From the NCBI RefSeq assembly GCF_003416895.1, contig NZ_QVIO01000011.1, positions 62,585 through 126,584 on the forward strand: a DNA stretch of 64,000 nucleotides. The letters run 5' to 3'. The translations under genes were made by a program, and so were the position numbers. A model generated the notes under the pieces. That model ran no database searches. It saw only the letters and a list, made by a program, of their open reading frames with translations, and was not told where the DNA came from. Of this stretch, positions 36,170 through 45,512 are shown piece by piece; positions within the stretch are counted from its first letter, which is position 1, and each line of letters begins with the position of its first letter. Origin of the DNA: Duganella sp. BJB476 (GTDB lineage: Bacteria > Pseudomonadota > Gammaproteobacteria > Burkholderiales > Burkholderiaceae_D).

Positions 36170-38007
36170 TGCAAGCGCAAGACACTAAAGTAAAAGTCGC
36201 CGACCTGGTGGCGGAAACCCTGGAAAACCTGGGCATCCAGCACGCCTTCGGCATCATCGGCGCCGGCAACATCCACCTGTTCGAGGCCATCACCCGCCGC
36301 GGCTACACCGAGATCGTCTGCGTGCACCACGAGCAGGCCGCCTGCATGGCGGTGCAGACCTACTACCGCACCAACGGCCGCCTGGCCGCCGCCCTGCTGA
36401 CCACCGGCGCCGGCTCGACCAACGGCATCACCGGCGTGGTCTCCGCCTGGGCCGACTCGATACCGTGCATCGTCATCGCCGGCAACGAGAACAGCAAGTT
36501 CACCTTCCCGGAAAACCCGCTGCGCATGTGGGGCGTGCAGGGCTACGATTCGTGCCAGATGGTCGAACGCGTCAGCAAATACCAGCACCGCGTGATGCAG
36601 GGCGCGCAGGCGCAGTACGAACTGCAGAAGGCCGTGCACATCGCACTGGACGGCCGTCCCGGCCCGACCTGGATCGAGATCCCGCTGGACGTGCAGTCGC
36701 AGCGCATCGAGCGCGACGCCATTCCCCGCTTCGAAGCGCCGGCCGCCACCGACTACCTGAGCGACGCCGTCGCCGCGCAGGTCGATTCCGTGCTGGCCGC
36801 GCTGCTGAAGGCCGAGCGCCCGCTGCTGTGGCTCGGCAACGGCATCCGCCTGGCCGGCGCCGAAACCCGCCTCGCGCCGCTGCTGGAAAAGCTGGGCGCA
36901 CCGGCGCTGGTGTCGTGGGCCGGCATCGACATGATCGATTCCTCGCACCCGCTGGTGTTCGGCCGCGCCGGCGTCTACGGCCAGCGCGCCGCCAACTTCA
37001 TCGTGCAGAACTGCGACTACCTGCTGGCCATCGGCACCCGCCTGGCGATCCCGCAGATCGGCTACGACCTGAGCGAACTGGCGCGCCTGGCGCGCATCGA
37101 CGTGGTCGACATCGACGCCGACGAAGTGGTCAAGCACGCCAAGCGCACGCAGGAAAACATCCTGTGCGACGCCCGCGTCTTCATCGAGGCGCTGATCGCG
37201 CGCCTCGAAGCGCTGACCGCGCCGGTGCCGTCCAAGGCCGCCTGGCTGGAGACCTGCCGCGCCTACGAGCAGCAGTTCCCGTGGGTCGGCCCGGAGCACG
37301 CGGACAAGGACGGCTTCATGAACTCCTACCGCTTCATGCAGCGCCTGAACGATTTCTTCAAGCCGGACCAGGTGGTCGTCACCGACATGGGCACCGCCCT
37401 GCTGAGCGGCCACCAGGTGCTGCGCTTCAAGGAAGGCCAGCGCTTCATGACCTCCACCGGCCTCGGTGAAATGGGCTACGGCCTGCCGGCCGCGCTGGGC
37501 GTGTCCTTCGCCAACGACCGCGGCGAGGTGATGTGCCTGAACTGCGACGGCGGCATGATGATGAACCTGCAGGAACTGCAGACCATGGTGCACCACAAGC
37601 TGCCGATCAAGCTGTTCATCTTCAACAACGACGGCTACCTGATGATCAAGCACGCGCAGAAGGCCGTGTTCAAGGAAAGCGCCTACGTCGGCACCGACCG
37701 CGCCTCCGGCGTGTCCTGCCCGGACTTCTCCAAGCTGGCCACCGCGTTCGACATCCCGTCCTACCAGATCCGCACCTGGGAAGAATGCGACGCCACGCTG
37801 GAAGCGGTGCAGGCGGCCACCGGCCCGGTGATCTGCGAAGTGTTCATGAGCCCCACCCAGCTGTTCTCGCCGAAGCTGGGCCTGCAGGCGCGCGCCGACG
37901 GCTCGCTGGTGTCGCCGCCGCTGGAAGACCTGGCGCCGCTGCTCCCGCGCGAGGTGCTGGACAAGGCCATGATCGGCGGCATGCACGAAAAATCGAAATC
38001 CCTCTAA
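36169..38007 (+). CDS. Thiamine-diphosphate enzyme, YerE-like (acetolactate-synthase superfamily)
   Basis: 612 residues with the three-domain layout of the pyruvate-using ThDP family. The catalytic Glu is E55 in HHEQAACMA. The GDG-type ThDP/Mg motif begins near residue 459 (CDGGMMMNLQELQ) and ends in FNNDGY. Directly coupled to rfbFGH, it is best read as the equivalent of YerE, which transfers a two-carbon acetyl unit from pyruvate to C4 of CDP-3,6-dideoxy-4-ketoglucose in yersiniose synthesis, giving a branched sugar. A housekeeping IlvB role is unlikely: there is no regulatory subunit and the neighbours are all sugar genes. The exact acyl donor and acceptor are not provable from sequence. 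Confidence 0.78.
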   Translation: MQAQDTKVKVADLVAETLENLGIQHAFGIIGAGNIHLFEAITRRGYTEIVCVHHEQAACMAVQTYYRTNGRLAAALLTTGAGSTNGITGVVSAWADSIPCIVIAGNENSKFTFPENPLRMWGVQGYDSCQMVERVSKYQHRVMQGAQAQYELQKAVHIALDGRPGPTWIEIPLDVQSQRIERDAIPRFEAPAATDYLSDAVAAQVDSVLAALLKAERPLLWLGNGIRLAGAETRLAPLLEKLGAPALVSWAGIDMIDSSHPLVFGRAGVYGQRAANFIVQNCDYLLAIGTRLAIPQIGYDLSELARLARIDVVDIDADEVVKHAKRTQENILCDARVFIEALIARLEALTAPVPSKAAWLETCRAYEQQFPWVGPEHADKDGFMNSYRFMQRLNDFFKPDQVVVTDMGTALLSGHQVLRFKEGQRFMTSTGLGEMGYGLPAALGVSFANDRGEVMCLNCDGGMMMNLQELQTMVHHKLPIKLFIFNNDGYLMIKHAQKAVFKESAYVGTDRASGVSCPDFSKLATAFDIPSYQIRTWEECDATLEAVQAATGPVICEVFMSPTQLFSPKLGLQARADGSLVSPPLEDLAPLLPREVLDKAMIGGMHEKSKSL

Positions 38008-38008
38008 G

Positions 38009-38941
38009 ATGAAGCGCGTCGCCATCCTCGGTGCGAGCAGCCAGATTGCCAAGGATCTGATCCTGTCCTTCGCGCGCGAGGGCAACACCGAAGTCCTGCT
38101 GTACGTGCGCGACACGGCGGCGGCGCAGCGCTGGCTGGCCACAAACCAGCTGGACTTCCCGGTGGCGGCCTACGCCGGCTACGGCCAGGCGCCGCATGAC
38201 GCGGTGCTCAACTTCGTCGGCGTCGGCGATCCGCAGCGCGCCGCGCAAATGGGCGGCGCCATCTTCGGCGTGACGCAGGAATTCGACGACCTGGCCTTGC
38301 GCGAGCTGCAGCGCCATCCCGAACGGCGCTACATCTTCCTGTCCAGCGGCGCGGCCTACAACAGCGGCTTCGAACAGCCGGCCGGCCCGCACACCAAGGC
38401 CGTCATCAATATCAACGCGCTGAAACCGCAGGACTACTACGCGGTGGCCAAGCTGCACGCGGAATGCAAGCACCGCGCGCTGCCGGACCTGCACATCACC
38501 GACCTGCGGGTGTTCAACTACTTCAGCCGCACGCAGGACCTGGGCGCCCGCTTCTTCATCACCGACCTGCTGCGCGCCGTGCGCGACGACACCGTGCTGC
38601 AGACCAGCGCCGGCAGCATGGTGCGCGACTACCTGCATCCACAGGACTTCCACCAGCTGGTGTCGTGCGTGCTGCGCGCGCCGGCCGGCAACCGCGCCAT
38701 CGATTGCTACAGCGCGGCGCCGGTGGAAAAGCTGGAACTGCTGGCCGCCATGGCGCAGCGCTTCGGCCTGCGCTACGAGGTCGGCGCGGCCTCGGTGGTC
38801 AACGCCACCGGCGCCAAACCGCATTATTACTCGCTCAACCGGCAAGCCGCCGAATTGGGCTACCATCCGGCCTATTCCTCCATTGATGGCATCAGCGCGG
38901 AATCGGCCATAATACTTGGCAGGGACAACACCACTAGGTGA
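38009..38941 (+). CDS. NAD-dependent epimerase/dehydratase or ketoreductase (SDR)
   Basis: 310 residues, beginning 1 bp after the ThDP enzyme stop. The N-terminal cofactor motif is a shortened GASSQIAKDL, and the catalytic Y-x3-K lies in DYYAVAKLHAE, preceded by IFLSSGAAYNSG. Proteins of this type reduce or epimerise nucleotide-linked keto sugars. By position it may reduce the branch carbonyl left by the ThDP enzyme, as YerF does in Yersinia, but similarity to YerF cannot be checked here. Confidence 0.78.
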   Translation: MKRVAILGASSQIAKDLILSFAREGNTEVLLYVRDTAAAQRWLATNQLDFPVAAYAGYGQAPHDAVLNFVGVGDPQRAAQMGGAIFGVTQEFDDLALRELQRHPERRYIFLSSGAAYNSGFEQPAGPHTKAVININALKPQDYYAVAKLHAECKHRALPDLHITDLRVFNYFSRTQDLGARFFITDLLRAVRDDTVLQTSAGSMVRDYLHPQDFHQLVSCVLRAPAGNRAIDCYSAAPVEKLELLAAMAQRFGLRYEVGAASVVNATGAKPHYYSLNRQAAELGYHPAYSSIDGISAESAIILGRDNTTR

Positions 38942-38947
38942 AACAAG

Positions 38948-39868
38948 ATGACTAGCACCGACAAACTGAAGATCGCCATTATCGGCTCCGGCAATATCGG
39001 CACGGACCTGATGGTCAAGGTGATGCGCTCCAGGCATTTGGTCTGCACGCTGTTCGCCGGCCGCAATTTCAATTCGGCCGGCATGAAGCGGGCCAGCCAG
39101 CTCGGCGTGCCGATCTCCGACCGCGGCATCGAGGCCATCATCGCCGATCCATCCATCTGCGACCTGGTGTTCGACGCCACCTCGGCCCAGGCCCACGTCG
39201 GCCACTGGGCGGCGCTGGATAAACTGGGCAAGACCGTGATCGACATGACCCCGGCCAAGCTGGGCGAGTTCTGCATCCCGGCCATCAACGCCCAGGCCAC
39301 GCTGGACACCGGCACCCGCAACATCAACATGATCACCTGCGGCGGCCAGTCGTCGATCCCGATCGCCGCCGCCATCGGCGCGGTGCACAAGGACATCGAG
39401 TACGTCGAGGTGGCGTCGAGCATCGCCTCGCGCAGCGCCGGCCCGGCCACCCGCGCCAACCTGGACGAATACATCGAGACCACCGAGGAGGCGCTGCAGC
39501 GCTTCTCCGGCGCCCAGCGCGCCAAGGCGATCCTGATCCTGAACCCGGCCAACCCGCCGATCGACATGCAGACCACGATCTACGCCAAGATCGCCAACCC
39601 GGACCTGCCGGCGATCCGCGCCTCGGTCGACGCCATGGTGGCCCAGCTGAAGACCTATGTGCCCGGCTACGGCCTGGTGGTGCCGCCGACCATCGAGGGC
39701 GGCCGCGTGGTCACCACCATCAAGGTGGTCGGCGCCGGCGACTACCTGCCGCAATACGCCGGCAACCTGGACATCATCAACTGCGCCGCCATCGCGATGG
39801 CGGAAATGGTCGCGGCCGCAAGGCACGGCAAGCAAGGCAAGCACAAAGAGGAGCGCAAGCATGGCTAA
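38948..39868 (+). CDS. mhpF: Acylating acetaldehyde dehydrogenase, MhpF/DmpF family
   Basis: 306 residues. The Rossmann motif GSGNIGTDLM (13-22) and catalytic C131 in NMITCGGQ identify the CoA-acylating acetaldehyde dehydrogenase that normally works in a channelling complex with 4-hydroxy-2-oxovalerate aldolase. GPATRANLDEYIETT and NPANPPIDMQTT are family segments. The pair is usually catabolic (aromatic meta-cleavage), yet here it sits inside a nucleotide-sugar operon with no ring-cleavage genes. Its last codons overlap the aldolase gene by 8 bp. It may supply or consume a short aldehyde or acyl-CoA for the sugar branch. Confidence 0.9.
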   Translation: MTSTDKLKIAIIGSGNIGTDLMVKVMRSRHLVCTLFAGRNFNSAGMKRASQLGVPISDRGIEAIIADPSICDLVFDATSAQAHVGHWAALDKLGKTVIDMTPAKLGEFCIPAINAQATLDTGTRNINMITCGGQSSIPIAAAIGAVHKDIEYVEVASSIASRSAGPATRANLDEYIETTEEALQRFSGAQRAKAILILNPANPPIDMQTTIYAKIANPDLPAIRASVDAMVAQLKTYVPGYGLVVPPTIEGGRVVTTIKVVGAGDYLPQYAGNLDIINCAAIAMAEMVAAARHGKQGKHKEERKHG

Positions 39869-40886
39869 GAAAATCCTGATCAGCGACCCGACCCTGCGCG
39901 ACGGCAACCACGCCGTGCGCCACCAGCTGGGCCGCGAAGCCTTCATCGCCTATTGCAAGGCGGCCGAGGCGGCGCGCGTGCCCATCGTCGAAGTCGGCCA
40001 CGGCAACGGCCTGGGCGCCTCGTCGATGCTGGTCGGCGAATGCAAGCTGACCGACGACGAGATCCTGTCCGTGTCGCGCCAGCACCTCAAGCACACCCGC
40101 ATGGGCATCCACGTGATCCCCGGCTTCTGCACCATCAAGAAGGACCTGGTGCGCGCCATCGAGCTGGGGGTGGACGTGTTCCGCGTCGCCGCCCACTGCA
40201 CCGAGGCCGACATCACCGACCGCCACATCCACTACGTGCGCGCGGCCGGCAAGGAAGCCTGGGGCGTGCTGATGATGAGCCACATGGCGACGCCGGCCAC
40301 GCTGCTGGAGGAAGCCAAGAAGATGGAATCCTACGGCGCCGAGGCGATCGTCATCATGGATTCGGCCGGCGCCTATTTCCCGGACGACGTCAAGGAACGC
40401 ATCGACACGCTGGTGGGCGGCCTGAACATCCCGGTCGGCTTCCACGGCCATAACAACCTGGGCATGGCCGTGATCAACTCGGTCACCGCCGTCAACGCCG
40501 GCGCCACCATCATCGACGGCACCATCCGCGGCTTCGGCGCCGGCGCCGGCAACACCCAGCTCGAAGTGCTGGTGGCGGTGTTCGAACGCCTGGGCTTCGA
40601 GACCGGCATCGACCTGTACAAGATCCTCGACGCCGCCGACATCGCCGAGAAGGAATTCAACCCGGTGGCGCCGTCGATCTCGCCGCTGTCCATCGTCTCC
40701 GGCCTGGCCGGCGTGTTCTCCGGCTTCGCCAAGCCGGTGGCGCGCGCCGCCGAGGACTACAAGGTCGATCCGCGCGACATCTTCTTCGGCCTCGGCAAGC
40801 GCAACGCGGTGGCCGGCCAGGAAAGCCTGATCATCGAGGTCGCGCGCGACCTGGCCGAGAAAAACGCAGCAGCACTGAAAGGTTAA
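39861..40886 (+). CDS. mhpE: 4-hydroxy-2-oxovalerate aldolase, MhpE/DmpG family
   Basis: 341 residues from the ATG at 39861, preceded by AAAGAGGAG. A longer frame from 39657 lies wholly within mhpF. The catalytic R13-D14 and H17 lie in TLRDGNHAVRHQ, and the metal-binding histidines in GFHGHNN. The C-terminal communication helices used for contact with MhpF are present. It splits 4-hydroxy-2-oxoacids to pyruvate and an aldehyde and can run in the synthetic direction. The 8-bp overlap with mhpF suggests a stoichiometric complex. See the mhpF entry for the unusual context. Confidence 0.9.
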   Translation: MAKKILISDPTLRDGNHAVRHQLGREAFIAYCKAAEAARVPIVEVGHGNGLGASSMLVGECKLTDDEILSVSRQHLKHTRMGIHVIPGFCTIKKDLVRAIELGVDVFRVAAHCTEADITDRHIHYVRAAGKEAWGVLMMSHMATPATLLEEAKKMESYGAEAIVIMDSAGAYFPDDVKERIDTLVGGLNIPVGFHGHNNLGMAVINSVTAVNAGATIIDGTIRGFGAGAGNTQLEVLVAVFERLGFETGIDLYKILDAADIAEKEFNPVAPSISPLSIVSGLAGVFSGFAKPVARAAEDYKVDPRDIFFGLGKRNAVAGQESLIIEVARDLAEKNAAALKG

Positions 40887-40889
40887 ACC

Positions 40890-41963
40890 ATGGCCGACCC
40901 ACGCTTCGCAGAAACGCGCCAGGACGCCCTGGCCGCCTGCGCCAACCAGCCCGACGTGCGCGCCGCGCTGGCGCGCCAGCACATCGCCGTCACCGGCGGC
41001 ACCGGCTTCCTCGGCAGCTGGATCGCCGAACTGGTGGCCGCGCTCAACGACCAGTACAACCTGGGCATCACGCTCGACCTGTACGCGCGCCACATCACGG
41101 AATGGCAGCAGAAGTATCCGCACCTGGCCTCGCGGCTGGACATCCGCGTGCGCTCGCAGGACGTGCGCTCCTCGTTCGAATTCGCCAAGAACACCAACTT
41201 CGTGATCCACGCGGCCGGCATCCCCAACAACCGGGTGCACGCCTCCGATCCGCTGCGCGTGTTCCAGACCACCGTGTCCGGCATCAACAACGCGCTGGAG
41301 GCGGCCTCGCAGCTGGACGGCCTGCGCCGCTTCGTCAACGTCAGCTCCTGCCTGGTGGCCGGCTCGCCGCAGCGCCCCGGTCCGTTGACCGAGAGCGACT
41401 ACTTCCCGCTGCCGGCCGGCCTGCTGCACACCGTCTACGCCGACGCCAAGCGCGCCGCCGAGATGACGGCGGCGATCTACCGCAGCCAGTACCGGCTGCC
41501 GGTGTCGACGGTGCGCCCGTTCGCGCTGACCGGCGCCTACCAGGAGCTGGACCGTCCATGGGCGATCAACAACTTCCTGCGCGACGTGCTGACCGGCAGC
41601 GAGATCCGCATCCACGGCGACGGCAGCGCGCGCCGCAGCTACCTGTACGGCTCGGACGCGGCCTGGTGGACCTTGGCCGCGCTGGTCAAGGGCGTGGACG
41701 GCGAGGTGTACAACCTCGGCAGCGCCACCCCGGTCACCCACAACGAGCTGGTGCGCCTGATCGGCGAGCAGGTCTCGCCCAAGCCGCGCGTGGCGTTGAA
41801 CACCGCCCCGAACCGCCAGCAAAAGGACGACGACCTCTACCCGGACACCAGCTTCACCTTGCGCCGCCTCGGCGTCAGCGAAACCTGCCCACTGGAACAG
41901 ACGGTAGAGAAAGCCTACCGCTGGTTCGCCGCGCCACCTTCGATTCGAGCTCATGCAAACTAA
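40890..41963 (+). CDS. NAD-dependent epimerase/dehydratase (extended SDR)
   Basis: 357 residues. The cofactor motif GGTGFLGSWI occurs near residues 36-45, after an N-terminal extension of about 30 residues unusual for the family. Catalytic Y-x3-K lies in VYADAKRAAE, followed by the substrate segment STVRPFALTGAY and HGDGSARRSYLYGSDAAWW, which resembles nucleotide-sugar 4,6-dehydratases and decarboxylases. It starts 3 bp after mhpE and overlaps the next glycosyltransferase by 11 bp. Its specific reaction is unknown; a further reduction or epimerisation of the CDP-sugar is plausible. Confidence 0.82.
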   Translation: MADPRFAETRQDALAACANQPDVRAALARQHIAVTGGTGFLGSWIAELVAALNDQYNLGITLDLYARHITEWQQKYPHLASRLDIRVRSQDVRSSFEFAKNTNFVIHAAGIPNNRVHASDPLRVFQTTVSGINNALEAASQLDGLRRFVNVSSCLVAGSPQRPGPLTESDYFPLPAGLLHTVYADAKRAAEMTAAIYRSQYRLPVSTVRPFALTGAYQELDRPWAINNFLRDVLTGSEIRIHGDGSARRSYLYGSDAAWWTLAALVKGVDGEVYNLGSATPVTHNELVRLIGEQVSPKPRVALNTAPNRQQKDDDLYPDTSFTLRRLGVSETCPLEQTVEKAYRWFAAPPSIRAHAN

Positions 41964-44742
41964 CAAAACCGTAGTGGACGCCGGCCGCGCCGCCCTGGCG
42001 CTGGCCCAGAAGGGCACCCTTCCGATCATCGAGCTGTTCCAGACCGGCCAGAACCTGGTCGAAGCCGGCGAACGGCCGCTGGGCATCCAGCTGTACCGCG
42101 CCTGGCTGGCCAAGACGCCGTCGCCGCTGGCCTACGCGGTGCAGTTCAACCTGGCCGTCATGCTCAGCGATAACAACGAGCTGACCGAGGCCGAGGCGGC
42201 CTACCGCATGGCGCTGGCGCAGAATCCCCGCTTCAACGAAGGCCACCTGAACCTGGGCACCCTGCTGGAGCGGCTGCGCCGCCCGGACGAGGCGCTGGCC
42301 AGCTGGCGCGCGCTGCTCGAATACAGCAATCCCAAGCTGCCGGCCGACCAGCCGCACGTGGTCCAGGCGCTCAACAACCTGGGCCGCCTGTTGGAGATCC
42401 AGAAGGACTTCCCGGCCGCCGAGGACGCGCTCACCCGCAGCCTGCTGATCGATCCCAAGCAAAAGAACGTCATCTCGCACTGGGTGCACCTGCGCCAGAA
42501 GCAGTGCAAGTGGCCGGTGTATAACACCAGCGTGTGCGGCATCGCGGTCGACGAACTGATGGTGGGCACCTCGGCGCTGGCCATGCTCAGCGCCTCGGGC
42601 GATCCGGCCCAGCAGCTGGCGGCTTCGCGCCGCTACGTCGAGGAAAAGGTCAACGCCGACGTCAAGCCGCTGACCGGGCCGCAGGGCTACGGCCACGAGC
42701 GCCTGCGCATCGGCTACCTGTCGTCGGACTTCTGTTCGCACGCGGTGTCCATCCTGACCGCCGAGCTGTACGGCCTGCACGACCGCAGCAAGGTCGAGGT
42801 GTTCGGCTTCTGCTGGAGCAACGAGGACGGCTCGCCGATCCGCGCCCGCGTGATCGCCGGCATGGACCAGCACATCCGCATCGGCGGCATGAGCGACGAG
42901 GAAGCGGCGCGCCTGATCCGCTCGCACGAGATCGACATCCTGGTCGACCTGCACGGCCTGACCCTGGGCGCGCGCCCGAACATCCTGGCGTTCCGCCCGG
43001 CGCCGGTGCAGATCACCTGGCTGGGCCTGCCCGGCCCGACCGGCATGCCCTTCATCGACTACGTGATCGCCGACCCGTTCGTGCTGCCGCCCGAGCTGGA
43101 GCCGTTCTTCACCGAGAAGCCGCTGCACATGCCGCGCACCTTCCAGATCAACGACCGCCAGCGCATCATCGGCGCCAAGCCCACGCGCGCGGCCAACAAC
43201 CTGCCGGAAGACGCGTTCGTGTTCTGCGCCTTCAACAACAACTTCAAGTTCAACCCGGAGGTGTTCGACAGCTGGATGAACATCCTCAAGCGCACCGACA
43301 ACAGCCTGCTGTGGATGGTGGCCGACAGCCCCGAGGTGCGCACCAACCTGACGCGCCAGGCCGAGCTGGCCGGCGTGGCGGCCGAGCGGCTGGTGTTCGC
43401 CGGCCGCGTGGTGCCGGCCGACTACCTGGCGCGCTACCAGGTGGCCGACCTGTTCCTCGACACCGCGCCGTTCAACGGCGGCACCACCGCCAGCGACGCG
43501 CTGTGGGCCGGCCTGCCGGTGGTCACCTGCGCCGGCCGCACCTTCTCGTCGCGCATGGCCGGCAGCCTGCTGAAGGCGGTCGACATGCCGCAGCTGATCA
43601 CCAGCACCCAGCAGGAATACGAAGACCTGGCCGTGGCGCTGGCGCATGACCGCCCGCGGGTCGAGGCGCTCAAAAGCCAGCTGCACGAGCAGCGCCTGAA
43701 TTGCGCGCTGTTCGACAGCGCCCAGTTCGTGCGCGACCTGGAGGAACGCTACGCCCAGATCGCACTGAAGGGCAACGCCGGCCTGCAGGCGCCGCAGTTC
43801 GCCGGCGCCCGTCCGCCGCAGGTCGATACGCGCCTGCCGAAGGTGTCGATCCTGATGCCGACCCACAACCGTCCCGACTACGCCGAACTGGCGCTGCAAA
43901 GCATCCTGGCTCAGACCTGGGGCAACCTGGAAATCGTCATCAGCGACAACAGCACCGACGAGCTGACCCGCGAACGCTTCGCCCCGTATCTGGCGCGCTA
44001 CGCCAACATCCGCTACCTGCGCTCGCCGGGACTGGGGCCGCTGGACAACTTCCTCAACTGCTACCGCAACTCCAGCTCCGAGTACATCAACTACCTGATG
44101 GACGACGACCTGTTCCACCCGGAAAAGATCGAGCGCATGATGGCCTGCATGCTGGGCCAGCCCAACATCGGCCTGGTGACCTCGTTCCGCCAGCTGATCG
44201 ACGCCAACGGCAGGTTCCTGGCGCCTATCCAGGGCACCGAGCGCATGTTCGAGATCGCCACGGCGGTCGGCGGCAGCTCGCTGGGCGACATGATATTGAC
44301 CAACGGCCAGAACCTGATGGGCGAGCCGACCACCGTGATGTTCCGCCGCAGCATGCTGCCCGGCCATTTCGGCGTGTTCCTGGGCCGCCAGTACACCACC
44401 TTGTCCGACGTCGCCACCTGGCTGGCGGTGCTGGCCAACAGCGACTGCGCCTACCTGCCGGAGCCGCTGAGCTACTTCCGCCTGCACGGCGGCCAGGACC
44501 AGCGCAACGAGAAGGTGCGCATCCAGGCCAACATCGAGTGGCTGCAGCTGCTGTGCGACGCCCACGAACACGGCAAGTTCATGCGCAATCGCGCGCAGCT
44601 GCGCGAGATGCTGACCAACAAGCTGGTCAACTGCGTGTGGTTCCTGTCGTCGGTGTGGGAACAGGTCGAACCAAGTTATCCTATCGAAAAAATCAGCGCG
44701 CTGATGCAACAAGCCACCACCATCCTGCTCACCAAAGGTTAA
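41953..44742 (+). CDS. TPR + SPINDLY/OGT-type (GT41) + GT-A glycosyltransferase fusion
   Basis: 929 residues. TPR-like repeats span about 15-215. The GT41 domain (about 250-600) keeps the catalytic-type H263 (SSDFCSHAVSIL) and K432 (FNNNFKFNPEVF). The GT-A family 2 domain begins near 633 (KVSILMPTHNRPDYAELAL) with D717-D-D719 before LFHPEK. The architecture matches the two proteins at 26.8 and 30.0 kb, without the methyltransferase of the first. Two glycosyltransferase centres in one protein suggest a first sugar added to protein and a second added to the first sugar, though this is inference. It overlaps the upstream SDR gene, so the sugar pathway and transfer enzyme are co-expressed. Confidence 0.87.
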   Translation: MQTNKTVVDAGRAALALAQKGTLPIIELFQTGQNLVEAGERPLGIQLYRAWLAKTPSPLAYAVQFNLAVMLSDNNELTEAEAAYRMALAQNPRFNEGHLNLGTLLERLRRPDEALASWRALLEYSNPKLPADQPHVVQALNNLGRLLEIQKDFPAAEDALTRSLLIDPKQKNVISHWVHLRQKQCKWPVYNTSVCGIAVDELMVGTSALAMLSASGDPAQQLAASRRYVEEKVNADVKPLTGPQGYGHERLRIGYLSSDFCSHAVSILTAELYGLHDRSKVEVFGFCWSNEDGSPIRARVIAGMDQHIRIGGMSDEEAARLIRSHEIDILVDLHGLTLGARPNILAFRPAPVQITWLGLPGPTGMPFIDYVIADPFVLPPELEPFFTEKPLHMPRTFQINDRQRIIGAKPTRAANNLPEDAFVFCAFNNNFKFNPEVFDSWMNILKRTDNSLLWMVADSPEVRTNLTRQAELAGVAAERLVFAGRVVPADYLARYQVADLFLDTAPFNGGTTASDALWAGLPVVTCAGRTFSSRMAGSLLKAVDMPQLITSTQQEYEDLAVALAHDRPRVEALKSQLHEQRLNCALFDSAQFVRDLEERYAQIALKGNAGLQAPQFAGARPPQVDTRLPKVSILMPTHNRPDYAELALQSILAQTWGNLEIVISDNSTDELTRERFAPYLARYANIRYLRSPGLGPLDNFLNCYRNSSSEYINYLMDDDLFHPEKIERMMACMLGQPNIGLVTSFRQLIDANGRFLAPIQGTERMFEIATAVGGSSLGDMILTNGQNLMGEPTTVMFRRSMLPGHFGVFLGRQYTTLSDVATWLAVLANSDCAYLPEPLSYFRLHGGQDQRNEKVRIQANIEWLQLLCDAHEHGKFMRNRAQLREMLTNKLVNCVWFLSSVWEQVEPSYPIEKISALMQQATTILLTKG

Positions 44743-44779
44743 GCCCGGACCACCAAACCCGGACCAACAAGATCCAACC

Positions 44780-44785
44780 AAGGAG
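44780..44785 (+). promoter_or_regulatory. Strong Shine-Dalgarno of the methyltransferase gene
   Basis: AAGGAG followed by the six bases ATATAC and then ATG. This is the strongest ribosome binding site in the operon and suggests the methyltransferase is made in larger amounts than its neighbours. Confidence 0.7.
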
Positions 44786-44791
44786 ATATAC

Positions 44792-45502
44792 ATGTCGCAA
44801 AACGATGGCAGCACCCTGATCGACTACTTCGAGAACCATGAACACCGCATGATCCACAAGTGGATGCACTACTTCGAGATCTACGAGCGCCACTTCCACC
44901 AGTTCCGCGGCAAGGACATGACGCTGCTGGAATTCGGCGTGCTGCACGGCGGTTCGCTGCAGATGTGGAAGCACTACTTCGGCCCGGGCGCCAAGATCAC
45001 CGGCGCCGACATCAACCCGCGCTGCGCCGAGCTGGCCGAGGAGCGCATCGACATCATCATCGGCGACCAGGAAAACCGCGAGTCGCTGCAAAACATCGTC
45101 GCCACCCGTCCCAAGTTCGACATCATCATCGACGACGGCGGCCACACCATGAAGCAGCAGATCACCACCTTCCAGGAACTGTGGTTCCACCTGAAGGACG
45201 GCGGCATCTACCTGTGCGAGGACGTGCTGACCAGCTACTGGCCGGCCTACGGCGGCGGCTACCGCAATCCGGGCAACTTCATCGAATACACCAAGAACCT
45301 GATCGACCAGCTGCACGCCTGGCACTCGCCGGACCCGGCGCTGCAGGTGAACGCGTTCACCCTGTCCGGCTTCGCCATCCACTACTACGACAGCGTGGTC
45401 GTCATCGAAAAGCGGGCCATGACGCCGCCGGTGGTGCGCATGAAGGGCAAGCCGTCGTTCCCGCTGGACACGGGCGAGCAATCGGTCTACGACAAGGGTT
45501 AA
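44792..45502 (+). CDS. Class I SAM methyltransferase, sugar O-methyltransferase-like (MycE/CmcI type)
   Basis: 236 residues. The SAM motif is LLEFGVLHGGSLQMWKHYF, with acidic residue D after it in ITGADINPRC, then IIDDGGHTMKQQ. The DDGGH arrangement provides the metal ligands and base of the MycE-like sugar O-methyltransferases and CmcI-like proteins. It probably methylates a hydroxyl on the sugar made by this cluster. It lies 49 bp after the GT41 gene, with an excellent ribosome binding site, and 10 bp before the next glycosyltransferase. Confidence 0.8.
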   Translation: MSQNDGSTLIDYFENHEHRMIHKWMHYFEIYERHFHQFRGKDMTLLEFGVLHGGSLQMWKHYFGPGAKITGADINPRCAELAEERIDIIIGDQENRESLQNIVATRPKFDIIIDDGGHTMKQQITTFQELWFHLKDGGIYLCEDVLTSYWPAYGGGYRNPGNFIEYTKNLIDQLHAWHSPDPALQVNAFTLSGFAIHYYDSVVVIEKRAMTPPVVRMKGKPSFPLDTGEQSVYDKG

Positions 45503-45512
45503 GCAGCGGCAT

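Noticed and set aside
36169..38007. ThDP enzyme considered as housekeeping acetolactate synthase
   Set aside because: No IlvN-type regulatory subunit or branched-chain amino acid genes; it is fused by overlap into the sugar operon.
44780..44794. AAGGAGATATAC-ATG considered a sign of cloned vector sequence
   Set aside because: The surrounding bases do not match any vector context I know, the downstream gene fits the operon, and the motif is simply a strong natural ribosome binding site.
41875..44814. Minus-strand open frame of 979 codons opposite the third GT41 gene
   Set aside because: High-GC shadow; composition is His/Gln/Arg-rich with no domain, whereas the plus strand encodes intact TPR, GT41 and GT-A motifs.
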